28,186 nt of DNA from DASPWW01 sp035637595 (GCA_035637595.1 DASPWW010000186.1:1-28186), one strand, 5' to 3'; counted from the first letter of the stretch, positions 1 to 7,620 are shown. Notes: generated by a model from the letters alone, not told the origin. Numbers and translations: made by a program.

Positions 1-170
1 GTGTGGCCGTACGGAAAGCGATAGCCGGGCGGGACGCGCTGGTAGCTCAGGCCGGATTGCTCGAGCTCGAGCGCCTCGGTCGCCAGGCGGAACTCCAGGT
101 CCGGCGCGCCGTCGAACCTGGACCCGACGTCCTCCAGGTCCTCCTTCAGGTTCCTGAGCGTGAACGGCAC
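1..170 (-). CDS. Cupin-domain protein, N-terminal part (runs off left edge)
   Basis: The reading frame runs leftward from a GTG at 168-170 to the window edge and gives about 56 residues. They begin MPFTLRNLKEDLED and end with a stretch reading QRVPPGYRFPYGH. That last part looks like the first conserved strand of a cupin barrel (a PG..FPYGHTH-type metal-binding region), so a small single-domain cupin is the best guess; the metal-binding half lies outside the window. The start is supported by a TAGGAT hexamer ending 7 bases upstream, as in other genes of this window. Codon use is strongly G/C-ending in this frame, and the overlapping frame on the opposite strand is a shadow. Substrate and function cannot be told. 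Confidence 0.65.
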   Translation of the reverse strand, partial: MPFTLRNLKEDLEDVGSRFDGAPDLEFRLATEALELEQSGLSYQRVPPGYRFPYGH

Positions 171-392
171 GGTCGCAATCCTACGGTGCAGCAGGTACCG
201 CTTCCTATGCAAAGCAGCCCTTCGCCGTCTATGCCGACTCAGTGCCCCTTTCGCGTGAAGGGGGAAGCGGGCCGGCCAGTTTCGCCAGGGTCCCATTCGA
301 GGGCCCAATCTGCACGCAACTAGGACAAACTCGAAAGCACGGAAACCGCCTAAGTGAGCGAAATCGGAACTGCACAGCACCCCTATCCACGT
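171..392. other. Non-coding gap with short hairpin
   Basis: No credible gene is seen between the cupin start and the tRNA fragment. There is a small inverted repeat (CCCCTT at 245-250 against AAGGGG at 258-263, 7-base loop) without a T tract. Frames on both strands here have poor codon bias. Confidence 0.4.
178..183 (-). promoter_or_regulatory. Putative -10 box (TAGGAT) of cupin gene
   Basis: TAGGAT on the minus strand, then 7 bases, then the GTG start at 170. This spacing would put the transcript start on or beside the start codon, implying a leaderless mRNA. No convincing -35 is visible. Confidence 0.45.
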
Positions 393-448
393 GTAGCGCG
401 TTCGGCTGGGGGCCGAAAGGTCGCTGGTTCAAATCCAGTCGCCCCGAC
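393..448 (+). tRNA. tRNA-Pro(GGG), 5'-truncated remnant
   Basis: The 3' three quarters of a tRNA is intact. The anticodon stem TTCGG/CCGAA (401-405, 413-417) encloses the 7-base loop CTGGGGG with anticodon GGG (408-410). A 5-base variable region follows, then the T arm GCTGG-TTCAAAT-CCAGT (423-439), the acceptor 3' strand CGCCCCG (440-446) and discriminator A447. CCA is not encoded. The matching 5' acceptor strand CGGGGCG and the left half of the D arm are absent upstream; tRNA-like sequence starts only at the GTAGCGCG of the D arm. It is therefore probably not a functional tRNA but a remnant, such as the 3' tRNA copy left at the junction of an integrated element. Identity as Pro rests on the anticodon. 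Confidence 0.7.
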
Positions 449-485
449 TAAGCAAGCAGCAATGACGCGGCGATGCGCAGCCGGG

Positions 486-1652
486 CTAGAGGACCGTCAG
501 CTGTAGCAGCGCGCCGATCAGACCACAGCCGAGCACGACGTAGAGCACCGTCAGCTTGCCGTGATAACGGTTGAGAGCGAGAAACGCCCCTAAGGCGAGA
601 ATCGCCGTCGGAACGTCTACGACGCTCGTGTCGAGGATCTCCACGGTGACCGCTGCGATCAGGCCGATCACGCCGGCCGCGACCCCAAGCAGGAAGGGCC
701 GGATGCGCGGATTCTCGGCGATCGCGACGAGGGCGCGGTGGAGGAAGATCGGGAACAGGAACGCCGGCAAGAAGATCCCCACCGTCATCGCCACCGCGCC
801 ACCAAGACCTCCAGCGATGTAGCCCACGAAGGTCGAGAAGATGATCAGCGGCGCGGGCAATACGCCGCTCAGCGCCAAGCCATCGATGAACTGATCGTCC
901 GTGAGCCAGTGGTGAATGTCCACCGAGCTCTCTTGAAGAAATGGGATCACGGTGTAGGCACCACCGAAGGTGAGAAGTCCTGCCTTCAGTCCCTCGAAGA
1001 AGATCTCGGCCGTCAGCGGGAGCGTGATCGCGGCAACGACGCCAAGCCATACCGCCGGACCGAAAGACAGTGAGTTGGCACGCCCCCTCCAGCGCTCCGC
1101 GCTGGTCCACAGCTCGTAGGCGAGCCCTGCGCCGGCGAGCACCAAGACGAAGCTCACGGACACGAACAGCGTCAGTGCGAACCCCACAACCGCCAGCACC
1201 GCCAGGGGAACGTCGGTGATGAAGGATCGGGCGAGCCGGACCAGTGCCCGGGCGACCAACGCTCCCACCGCCGCCTTTAGCCCGTAAAAGAGCTCGTCGA
1301 GGTTGTCGGCGATGTCTGCTTCGACGTAGAGGATCGAGAGGCCGAGCATCAGCAGGAAGCCGGGCAGCATGAAGCCGAGCCCCGCCAGGAATCCCCCCAG
1401 CTTGCCCCCGCGCATGCGGCCGAAGTAGACGCATAGCTCGTGGGCCTCCGGTCCGGGGAGGACCTGATAGACGGCGAGCGTCTTCTTGAAGGTCTCCTCG
1501 GAGACCCACCCCTCCTCGTCGACGCACTCGCGCTTGATCATCGCGATCTGCGCGGCCGGTCCGCCCCACGCGAGCGCGCCGAATTTGAGGAAGCGAACGA
1601 AGATCGAGCGTCGCGAGTCCGGTCTGCGCGACTCGGTGCCTTGGGAGATCAC
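486..1652 (-). CDS. chrA: Chromate efflux transporter, CHR family (ChrA)
   Basis: A 388-residue polytopic membrane protein with the two homologous halves of long-chain CHR transporters. The N half has FGALAWGGPAAQIAMI near residue 25 and the VLPGPEAHELCVYFG signature near 65. The C half repeats the pattern with GLLTFGGAYTVIPF and GVLPAPLIIFSTFVGY. In characterised members this protein exports chromate by proton antiport; the true substrate here is unproven. The start is a GTG at 1650-1652 that overlaps the TGA stop of the upstream lipoprotein gene (GTGA), so the two are likely translationally coupled. An alternative overlapping frame of similar length on the same strand is arginine-rich and is a shadow. 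Confidence 0.9.
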   Translation of the reverse strand: MISQGTESRRPDSRRSIFVRFLKFGALAWGGPAAQIAMIKRECVDEEGWVSEETFKKTLAVYQVLPGPEAHELCVYFGRMRGGKLGGFLAGLGFMLPGFLLMLGLSILYVEADIADNLDELFYGLKAAVGALVARALVRLARSFITDVPLAVLAVVGFALTLFVSVSFVLVLAGAGLAYELWTSAERWRGRANSLSFGPAVWLGVVAAITLPLTAEIFFEGLKAGLLTFGGAYTVIPFLQESSVDIHHWLTDDQFIDGLALSGVLPAPLIIFSTFVGYIAGGLGGAVAMTVGIFLPAFLFPIFLHRALVAIAENPRIRPFLLGVAAGVIGLIAAVTVEILDTSVVDVPTAILALGAFLALNRYHGKLTVLYVVLGCGLIGALLQLTVL

Positions 1653-2659
1653 CCGTCGCTGAAGCGAAGGATCGTCCCGGCCTCGCTGTCACACGTCCAG
1701 TAGTGACCGAGGTCGTCCGCCGTAAGGCAGTGCCCGGCGGCTGGAACCGTGACCTCGCCTATCGCCCGCAGACCCTCGTCGCTGCCCTCGAGCGTGGTGA
1801 TGATCTCGCCCGGGTCCGAGCGGATGTAGAAGTGACGGGTTGCGTTGGAGTAGGCGGGCAGCGATGTCCCGCCGCCACCTGAGTAGTGGCCGAGCTGCTC
1901 GCCGCTTTCGGCATCTATCAGCGACACCTCGCCGTCGGCGTTGCAGCTCGCGAGCACGAGCTGGTCGGCCTCGTCGAGCGCCGGAAAGCCGTGAGCGCCG
2001 TCGCAGCCGATGGGCCAGCGCCCGGTCTCCTTGCGCGCGACCGTGTCTATGGCGATCAGCTCTCCGTCGAGCGCGTGGGTGTAGGCGAGCCGGTCGTCCG
2101 AGCTCAGCGTGAGCGCCTCCGGTCCTCCTTCGACACGGATGAAGCCCGCGGGCTTTGGCGCCTGGCGCGCCCGCTCGGGAAGGCTCATGACCTCGATGCC
2201 CGACGGCGACTGCCCGGGATGGGTCACCCAAAGCTCGTTGGTCGCGGAGACGTAGCGGACATAGTCGGGCGGTCCGTTGGTGGGAGCCGTTGCGAGGATG
2301 CGACGGCGCTGCGGGTCCACCACTGCTATCCCCTGCGCGGCACGGTCGGCGACGAAGACGAGGCCGCGTCCCGCGTCGGCCGAGTCGGCGGTCTCAAACC
2401 CGCCGATGTTCGTGACGTCGCCGCTCTCGGGGTCGATCAAGTCGAGTCCGCCCCCCACGGCGGGGACGAGAACGCGATGCAGGCCCGGCGAGTAGACGAT
2501 GTCGTCGAAGTCGGTCGCGCCGGAGACGCCGGGCAACTCGATCACAGTCGCGTCCGGCGCGGAGCCCGTGCCGCCGGAGCCGCAGGCGGCGATCGCGGGC
2601 ATTCCCGCGATGGCGAGGCCCACGCACAACACTCGCCGAGCGATGCTCACGGGGGCCAC
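1649..2659 (-). CDS. Lipoprotein with YncE-like beta-propeller
   Basis: 336 residues. A signal peptide ends in a lipobox IAAC with the lipidated cysteine at about residue 26, followed by a flexible G/S stretch. The rest is made of repeated strands with motifs such as GLDLIDPESGDV, GIAVVDPQRRRI, LIAIDTVARKETGR and VSLIDAESGEQLG. These are typical of YVTN/YncE-type 6-7-bladed propellers, which usually act as binding or scaffolding domains outside the cell. It is the first gene of an operon with chrA. A GTG at 2659 is chosen because a TAGCTT hexamer lies 9 bases upstream; a second GTG four codons in is possible. Function unknown. An extracytoplasmic partner or sensor for the transporter is only an inference. 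Confidence 0.8.
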   Translation of the reverse strand: MAPVSIARRVLCVGLAIAGMPAIAACGSGGTGSAPDATVIELPGVSGATDFDDIVYSPGLHRVLVPAVGGGLDLIDPESGDVTNIGGFETADSADAGRGLVFVADRAAQGIAVVDPQRRRILATAPTNGPPDYVRYVSATNELWVTHPGQSPSGIEVMSLPERARQAPKPAGFIRVEGGPEALTLSSDDRLAYTHALDGELIAIDTVARKETGRWPIGCDGAHGFPALDEADQLVLASCNADGEVSLIDAESGEQLGHYSGGGGTSLPAYSNATRHFYIRSDPGEIITTLEGSDEGLRAIGEVTVPAAGHCLTADDLGHYWTCDSEAGTILRFSDG

Positions 2660-2668
2660 GATTCCGGG

Positions 2669-2674
2669 AAGCTA
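2669..2674 (-). promoter_or_regulatory. Putative -10 box (TAGCTT) of lipoprotein-chrA operon
   Basis: TAGCTT on the minus strand, 9 bases before the GTG at 2659; suggests a very short or absent 5' leader. Confidence 0.35.
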
Positions 2675-2748
2675 TCGCTCGAACGAATGTCAGTGGCTGT
2701 GGCGTCGCCCCCGGACCGTGCCCCGCGACCGCCACGTGATCCGCAGGA

Positions 2749-2892
2749 TTACCAGCGTGATCGCTGGCCCACTCGGCGCTTCTTGAGCTTGAGTCCCTTT
2801 TGGCTGCGTGTTGGGGGCGCCGCCCGTCGGGGTGAAGGTGACCTCGGCGGTGACCTTGAGCTTGTCGGTGTTCTCGAGCCCGTGCCTGGCTT
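2749..2892 (-). pseudogene. Decayed C-terminal tail of a surface/Ig-like protein
   Basis: Reading leftward, one frame gives NTDKLKVTAEVTFTPTGG followed by APNTQPK. The neighbouring frame then continues KGLKLKKRR to a TAA at 2749-2751. The strand pattern and the lysine-rich LKLKKR ending resemble the last domain of secreted actinobacterial proteins with Ig-like or PKD-like repeats. The two halves join if one base is removed in the AAAAGGG run near 2803-2809. No convincing start or upstream domain is present, so I read it as a frameshifted gene remnant. An 81-residue frame from an ATG at 2935 also spans it, but its ends look non-coding. Confidence 0.4.
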
Positions 2893-2972
2893 GCTGCCTG
2901 CTTGTTGTCGCCGTACGGGGTTCTGTGCAATCCATCGGGGTTCGCTTGCGTATTTCAGCACTCGAGCGGCGG

Positions 2973-2978
2973 TAGCCT
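2973..2978 (+). promoter_or_regulatory. Putative -10 box (TAGCCT) of DUF1326 gene
   Basis: TAGCCT followed by GGGGCG and then ATC at 2985. The same hexamer, TAGCCT, stands 7 bases before the histidine phosphatase start at 27135. Confidence 0.4.
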
Positions 2979-2984
2979 GGGGCG

Positions 2985-3611
2985 ATCAGCGGCTACCTCC
3001 CCTGGGCGATCTCCGGCACCTACCTCGAGGCCTGCAACTGCGACCCGATCTGTCCCTGCCGGACGATCGACGGCCGGCCGGGCGGTCGGTCCACGCGTGG
3101 ACTCTGCGAGTTCGCCCTGTCGTGGCAGATCGACAGCGGTAACGCCGGCAACGTGGCCCTGACCGGGCTGCGGGTGGCTCTCGCCGCCAGGTACGACGAC
3201 GACGAACCCGGGTCGCCGTGGAGCTTCTGCCTGTACGTCGATGAGCGCGGCGACGAACCCCAGCGCGACGCCCTGCGCGAGATCTTCCTCGGGAGGCTGG
3301 GGGGGACGCCCGACAGGCAGTTTCCATGGGTCTGGAAGGAGAGCAACCTGCTCGGCGTACGCGCGGTCCCGATCGAGATCGACCACACGCCGGGACGGGG
3401 CTGGTTTCGCGCCGGGCCCAGCGTCACCGTGCGGATCGATGCGCCCGTCGAGGACGAGGCCACGGTCACCTGCGTCATCCCGGGACACCACCGCCCCGGC
3501 CGCGAGCTTCGTGCCGGCCTGATCGCCGTCGATGAAGCCGGCCTGGACTTCCGGTTCGAGGCCGTTTGCGGTTACGAATCGACGTTCGCGTACTCGTCCG
3601 CCGACGACTGA
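2985..3611 (+). CDS. DUF1326 domain protein with CxC cysteine motif
   Basis: About 208 residues that start SGYLPWAISGTYLEACN and then CDPICPC. The EACNCD..CPC signature near the N terminus (four cysteines at about 17, 19, 23 and 25) and the following GLCEFAL region are typical of DUF1326 proteins. These are small beta-rich proteins of unknown function, often near metal-related genes. The frame is closed upstream by a TAG at 2973, and no ATG, GTG or TTG occurs before the conserved motif. The first usable codon is ATC at 2985, giving the expected family N terminus, so this gene either uses a rare ATC start, carries a start mutation, or has a sequence error (ATG to ATC). The first GTG downstream (3153) would delete the motif. 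Confidence 0.75.
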   Translation: MSGYLPWAISGTYLEACNCDPICPCRTIDGRPGGRSTRGLCEFALSWQIDSGNAGNVALTGLRVALAARYDDDEPGSPWSFCLYVDERGDEPQRDALREIFLGRLGGTPDRQFPWVWKESNLLGVRAVPIEIDHTPGRGWFRAGPSVTVRIDAPVEDEATVTCVIPGHHRPGRELRAGLIAVDEAGLDFRFEAVCGYESTFAYSSADD

Positions 3612-3646
3612 CCCGTCCGGCAATGGATTCAGCCGTTTCCCGGCCG

Positions 3647-3652
3647 TAGTCT
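3647..3652 (+). promoter_or_regulatory. Putative -10 box (TAGTCT) of DUF3556 operon
   Basis: TAGTCT lies 33 bases before the ATG at 3686. A GAGAAAGG ribosome-binding site falls between them, so this operon would have a short conventional leader, unlike the leaderless genes. Confidence 0.35.
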
Positions 3653-3685
3653 CTGCTCGAATCGAGCACAGAGAAAGGTCCGCCG

Positions 3686-5443
3686 ATGAGCTTCCTGCAA
3701 CCGTCCCCGCCCCCGTTCGACCTCGACGAGTGGAAGGCCAAGCCCTTCCTGTCGCGCCTCAAGCCTGTCGTGCAGGAGTGGGCGGTCGAGGGCTTTGGCG
3801 CGCCAGGCGTCATCTACCTGCTCTACGCGGTCAAGCTGGTTGTCTTCGTCGGCGGGGCGGCCCTGCTGATCTCGGCGACCACGCCCGGCCTCGGCGGCCT
3901 CGGAGACATCGGCGAATGGTGGACCGAGCCGATCGTCTTCCAGAAGGCGGCCGTGTGGACGATGCTCTGGGAGATCCTCGGTCTCGGCTCGGGCTCGATG
4001 GCGCTCGCCGCTCGTTACACGCCGCCGATCGGCGGCGTGCTCTATCGGCTGCGTCCGGGCACGGTTCGCCTGGCACCCTGGCCCGACGAGGTTCCGTTGA
4101 CGGGCGGGACGCGGCGAACGCTCGCCGACGTCGCGCTCTACGTCGGCGTCCTGGGTGCCGCCGTGTACCTGCTCTTCTCAGACGGCGAATCGTTCGCGGG
4201 CACGGCAGCCGGCCGCCTCGATCCCACCGCGATCGCGGTGCTTCTGGGGCTGCTGGTGCTGCTCGGCCTGCGCGACAAGGTCTCGTTCCTGTCCGCGCGG
4301 CCCGAGGTCTACGGCTTCCTCCTGGTCGTGTCGCTGTTTCCGGTCGAGAACTTCATCGTCGGCTGGCAGTTCGTCTTCTTCTTCATCTGGTGGGGGGCCG
4401 CCTCGTCGAAGTTCAACCGGCACTTCCCCTTCGTGATCGCGGTGATGTCCAGCAACACGCCGTGGAACCGATCCCACAACGCCAAGGCGAAGATGTACGT
4501 GAACTACCCCGACGACATACGCCCCTCGCGCTTCGCCGCGTTTATGGCGCACCTCGGAACCGCGATCGAGCTTGGACTGCCGCTCGTTCTCCTGCTGACC
4601 GCCGGAGGCCCGATCGCGCTGATCGCGCTGATCGGGATGATCATCTTCCACGCCAACATCACGTCGACGTTCGCGCTCGGCGTCCCGCTGGAGTGGAACC
4701 TGTTCATGATCTTCGGGCTTCTGTTCCTGTTCGGGGAGTACGGCGACGTGCCGCTGTCGACCCTCGACGACCCGCTGCTGATCATCGTTCTCGGCGTCAT
4801 CGGCGTGCTGATCCCCGTCGCCGGCAACCTGCGGCCGGACAAGGTCTCGTTCCTGCCCGGCATGCGTTACTACGCAGGCAACTGGGCGACCAGCCTGTGG
4901 CTCTTCCGCAAGGACTCAGCGGCCGAGGACAAGCTCGACCGCGAGATCTGCAGGGTCGCGCCGGTCGTCGTCGAGCAGCTCGCGAAGCTGTACGGCGACG
5001 AGACGGCCGAGTACCTGATGGCCAAGGGCGTCGCGTTCCGGGCGATGCACAGCCACGGGCGCGCACTGCTCGGCCTGCTGCCTCGGGCGGTGGACGACGT
5101 CGACCGCTACCACGTCCGCGAGGGCGAGCTGGTGTCCGGCGTGGTCAACGGCTGGAACTTCGGCGACGGCCACTTCCACAACGAGCAGCTCCTCGAGGCG
5201 GTGCAGGAGCGATGCGGGTTCGAGGAGGGAGACCTGCGCGTGGTCGTGCTGGAGTCCCAGCCCGCTCACGTTCAGCGCCAGCGCTATCGCATCTGCGACG
5301 CCGCGTCCGGGCTGGTCGAGGAGGGCTGGGTCGAGGTCGCGGACATGCTCGAGCGCGGTCCCTGGCTCGAGGAGTCCTGGGACTTTCCGGTCGAGGTGAC
5401 GCGCCGCGGCGGCGATCGGTCCGCCCATCCCGCGATCGCATGA
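3686..5443 (+). CDS. DUF3556 family multi-pass membrane protein
   Basis: 585 residues. The N terminus MSFLQPSPPPFDLDEWKAKP, the segments WWTEPIVFQKAAVWTMLWE and YTPPIGGVLYRLRPGT, and the later VGWQFVFFFIWWGAASSKFN match what I remember of the actinobacterial DUF3556 family (mycobacterial and rhodococcal homologues). About eight to ten hydrophobic segments fill residues 35-390, and a soluble region of about 200 residues follows, with DKVSFLPGMRYYAGNWATSLW and MHSHGRALLGLLPRA. SD GAGAAAGG precedes the ATG. The stop overlaps the ATG of the next gene (ATGA), so the flavoprotein is very likely co-translated. Function is not established for the family. Histidine-rich patches in the C-terminal half could suit a redox enzyme, but this is speculative. 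Confidence 0.85.
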   Translation: MSFLQPSPPPFDLDEWKAKPFLSRLKPVVQEWAVEGFGAPGVIYLLYAVKLVVFVGGAALLISATTPGLGGLGDIGEWWTEPIVFQKAAVWTMLWEILGLGSGSMALAARYTPPIGGVLYRLRPGTVRLAPWPDEVPLTGGTRRTLADVALYVGVLGAAVYLLFSDGESFAGTAAGRLDPTAIAVLLGLLVLLGLRDKVSFLSARPEVYGFLLVVSLFPVENFIVGWQFVFFFIWWGAASSKFNRHFPFVIAVMSSNTPWNRSHNAKAKMYVNYPDDIRPSRFAAFMAHLGTAIELGLPLVLLLTAGGPIALIALIGMIIFHANITSTFALGVPLEWNLFMIFGLLFLFGEYGDVPLSTLDDPLLIIVLGVIGVLIPVAGNLRPDKVSFLPGMRYYAGNWATSLWLFRKDSAAEDKLDREICRVAPVVVEQLAKLYGDETAEYLMAKGVAFRAMHSHGRALLGLLPRAVDDVDRYHVREGELVSGVVNGWNFGDGHFHNEQLLEAVQERCGFEEGDLRVVVLESQPAHVQRQRYRICDAASGLVEEGWVEVADMLERGPWLEESWDFPVEVTRRGGDRSAHPAIA

Positions 5444-6861
5444 GCGAAGCAATCGTCGTCGGCTCCGGCCCCAACGGGCTGGCCTGCGCGGTCGCGCTCG
5501 CCCGCGAGGGCATCGGCGTCACCGTGCTCGAAGCCGAGGAGACGATCGGCGGCGGCACGCGCAGCGGCGAGCTCACCGTTCCCGGGCTCCTGCACGACCA
5601 TTGCTCGGCGGTCCACCCGATGGCGGTCGGCTCGCCGTTCCTGCGATCCCTCGGCCTGGAGCGATACGGCCTGGAGTGGCGCTGGCCCGAGGTCGACCTC
5701 GCGCATCCGCTCGACGACGGGACCGCCGGGAAGATGCTGCGCTCGCTCGCGGACACGGTGGACGCGCTCGGTGAGGACGGCGCGGCCTGGCGGCGCGTCT
5801 TCGGCGCCTCCGCGGAGTCCTTCGAGGCTCTCAACGAGGACCTGCTTCGCCCCGTCCTGCACCTCCCGAGTCACCCGGTCCGGCTTACCCGATTCGGCCT
5901 CGCCGCCGCGATGCCGGCGGCGCTGCTGGCGCGTGCCTGGGGCACGCCTCAGGCGCGGGCTCTTTTCGGCGGCGTCGCCGCGCACGCTCTGAGCCCGCTC
6001 GGCCGGCCGATGAGCTCGGCGGTCGGGGTGGCGCTGATCTGTGCCTGCCACCGGTTCGGATGGCCGGTGGCGCATCGGGGGTCGCGCTCGATCACGGATG
6101 CCCTGGCGGCGGTCCTGCTCGAGCACGGCGGCAGGATCGAGACGGGCGTGCGAGTGAGCTCGTTGGCCGAGGTCGGGCAGGCGGAGGCCGTCGTGCTCGA
6201 CCTCGCGCCGGGGGCGGTCGCGGACCTCGCCGGGGATCGCCTCCCCGGGCGGGTCGCGCGTGCCTACCGGCGCTACCGCCACGGCCCCGGCGCGTTCAAG
6301 GTCGACTTCGCGGTCGAGGGGGGTGTCCCCTGGACCAACGAGGCGTGCCGCCGCGCGGGCACGGTCCACGCCGCCGGCCCGTTCGAGGAGATCGTCGCCG
6401 CGGAGCGGGCGATAAACAAGGGGCGGATGCCGGAGCGGCCGTTCGTGCTCGTCTCGCAGCAGTACCTGGCGGACCCGGAGCGCTCTTCCGGGAACACCCA
6501 TCCGGTGTGGTCTTACGCGCACGTCCCGAGCGGCTATGACGGGGACGCCGAGCAGGCGCTGACCGACCAGGTCGAGCGCTTCGCCCCGGGATTTCGCGAG
6601 CGGATCGTCGCGTCCACGGCGCGGTCAACGACCCAGATCGCCGCCGGCAACGCGAACTACGTCGGTGGAGACATCATCACCGGCGCGAACACCCCGCTCC
6701 AGATCCTGATCCGGCCGCGCTTCGCACTCGATCCCTACAGCACCGGCGTGCCGGGGGTCTTCATCTGCTCCGCCGCGACCCCGCCGGGGGCGGGCGTGCA
6801 CGGCATCTGCGGCTACAACGCGGCCCAGTCCGTGCTGCGACACCTCCGTCGCCCGAGCTAG
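5440..6861 (+). CDS. FAD-dependent oxidoreductase, phytoene dehydrogenase/PYROXD2-like
   Basis: 473 residues. The N-terminal Rossmann motif is VVGSGPNGLACAVALAREG (residues 6-24) with the ribose-binding Glu at about 31, followed by GGGTRSG near 37-43. The C-terminal FAD signature reads GVFICSAATPPGAGVHGICG, then YNAA. This layout fits the CrtI-like amine oxidase superfamily (carotenoid desaturase, PYROXD2), which oxidises hydrophobic substrates. No carotenoid genes are nearby, so the substrate is unknown. The start ATG overlaps the TGA of the DUF3556 gene, indicating an operon in which the flavoprotein may supply or accept electrons for the membrane partner. Confidence 0.88.
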   Translation: MSEAIVVGSGPNGLACAVALAREGIGVTVLEAEETIGGGTRSGELTVPGLLHDHCSAVHPMAVGSPFLRSLGLERYGLEWRWPEVDLAHPLDDGTAGKMLRSLADTVDALGEDGAAWRRVFGASAESFEALNEDLLRPVLHLPSHPVRLTRFGLAAAMPAALLARAWGTPQARALFGGVAAHALSPLGRPMSSAVGVALICACHRFGWPVAHRGSRSITDALAAVLLEHGGRIETGVRVSSLAEVGQAEAVVLDLAPGAVADLAGDRLPGRVARAYRRYRHGPGAFKVDFAVEGGVPWTNEACRRAGTVHAAGPFEEIVAAERAINKGRMPERPFVLVSQQYLADPERSSGNTHPVWSYAHVPSGYDGDAEQALTDQVERFAPGFRERIVASTARSTTQIAAGNANYVGGDIITGANTPLQILIRPRFALDPYSTGVPGVFICSAATPPGAGVHGICGYNAAQSVLRHLRRPS

Positions 6862-6934
6862 ACCTCTGGTGGCGCCGCATCGGCATCGACCGCGCGCGTC
6901 GTGGCATCATTGTCAGACGGTGTGCGCGCAGTGC

Positions 6935-7096
6935 ATGATGACCGCCGCCACTTCCGTCGCGGGCGCCTCGGCGGCCCGCTCCTGGATAGGGCAGAAACGA
7001 GCAGACTGGCTCACCCCGCGCCGCCTGCGTTGGATCACGATCGGTCTCTTCAGCGTCGCGATACTGGCTGCTGGAACGTTCAGCGGCACCTCATAA
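6935..7096 (+). CDS. Small hypothetical single-pass membrane protein
   Basis: A 53-residue frame from tandem ATG codons at 6935/6938. The first half carries basic and tryptophan residues (RSWIGQKRADWLTPRRLRW), and a hydrophobic segment ITIGLFSVAILAAGTF follows near the end. That is the layout of a small positive-inside single-span protein. No clear ribosome-binding site is seen. It is the only plausible gene in the 272 bases between the flavoprotein and the SnoaL-like gene, and could be a fragment. No family recognised. Confidence 0.35.
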   Translation: MMTAATSVAGASAARSWIGQKRADWLTPRRLRWITIGLFSVAILAAGTFSGTS

Positions 7097-7133
7097 ACGG
7101 CTGCGAATCGGTCGAAATGCCAGGCCGTGGGGC

Positions 7134-7604
7134 ATGGCGAAGGCGGGTCAGCTGACGGCTATGTCCGAGCAGGCAGTTGAGGTCGTGCGTCGGTCGTTCG
7201 AGGACGCGAGCCGAGTCAAGGACCCTTCCGGACGCGTCGTGGACGCGCTCGATCGCGAGACGCTCGCGGTCGCCTTCGATTTCTTCGACCCGGAGATCGA
7301 GATCCGTGAGGACCCCCGCTTTCCCGAGCGCGGCGTCTACCGGGGCCTCCAGGCGGTCGGCCGCTACTTCGCGCAGTTCACGGAGAACTTCGACGAGTTC
7401 ACCTTCGAGGCTGAGGACTTCGTCGATCTTGGCGACGACAGGGTGCTGGTCCTGTTTCGCCTCCGGACGCGGGGAGCCGAGAGCGGCGCCAGGGCCGAGG
7501 CGCGGCCCGGCTGGATCTACACCATCCGCGGCGGAAAGGCCGTGCGGATCGAGGCCTACCTGGATCGGCGCGAGGCGCTGGCGGCCGCCGGCCTCGCGGA
7601 CTAG
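7134..7604 (+). CDS. SnoaL-like / NTF2-fold protein
   Basis: About 147-156 residues. From MSEQAVEVVRRSFEDAS it shows the NTF2-like cone fold pattern: an N-terminal helix, FFDPEIEIREDPRFPERG..RG, a helix with YFAQFTENFDEFTFEAEDFVD, then strands VLVLFRLRTRG and WIYTIRGGKAVRIEAYLDRREAL. Such proteins include polyketide cyclases, isomerases and many uncharacterised members; no catalytic assignment is possible. Two starts are available, ATG 7134 and ATG 7161. The second gives the usual family N terminus and may be the true one. It converges on the related gene at 7621-8178 with a 16-base gap. Confidence 0.78.
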   Translation: MAKAGQLTAMSEQAVEVVRRSFEDASRVKDPSGRVVDALDRETLAVAFDFFDPEIEIREDPRFPERGVYRGLQAVGRYFAQFTENFDEFTFEAEDFVDLGDDRVLVLFRLRTRGAESGARAEARPGWIYTIRGGKAVRIEAYLDRREALAAAGLAD

Positions 7605-7620
7605 CCGACCTCGAGCGAAG

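Noticed and set aside
42..58. tRNA-like string GGTAGCTCAG near the left edge
   Set aside because: It matches a tRNA D-arm consensus by chance. The reverse strand encodes LSYQ in the cupin frame, and no matching arms surround it.
448..1692. 414-residue leftward frame over chrA
   Set aside because: Arginine-rich composition without motifs; chrA in the neighbouring frame has clear family signatures.
1886..3142. 418-residue rightward frame crossing the lipoprotein gene and the DUF1326 start
   Set aside because: Antisense to the lipoprotein and out of frame with the DUF1326 protein; composition is typical of a shadow.
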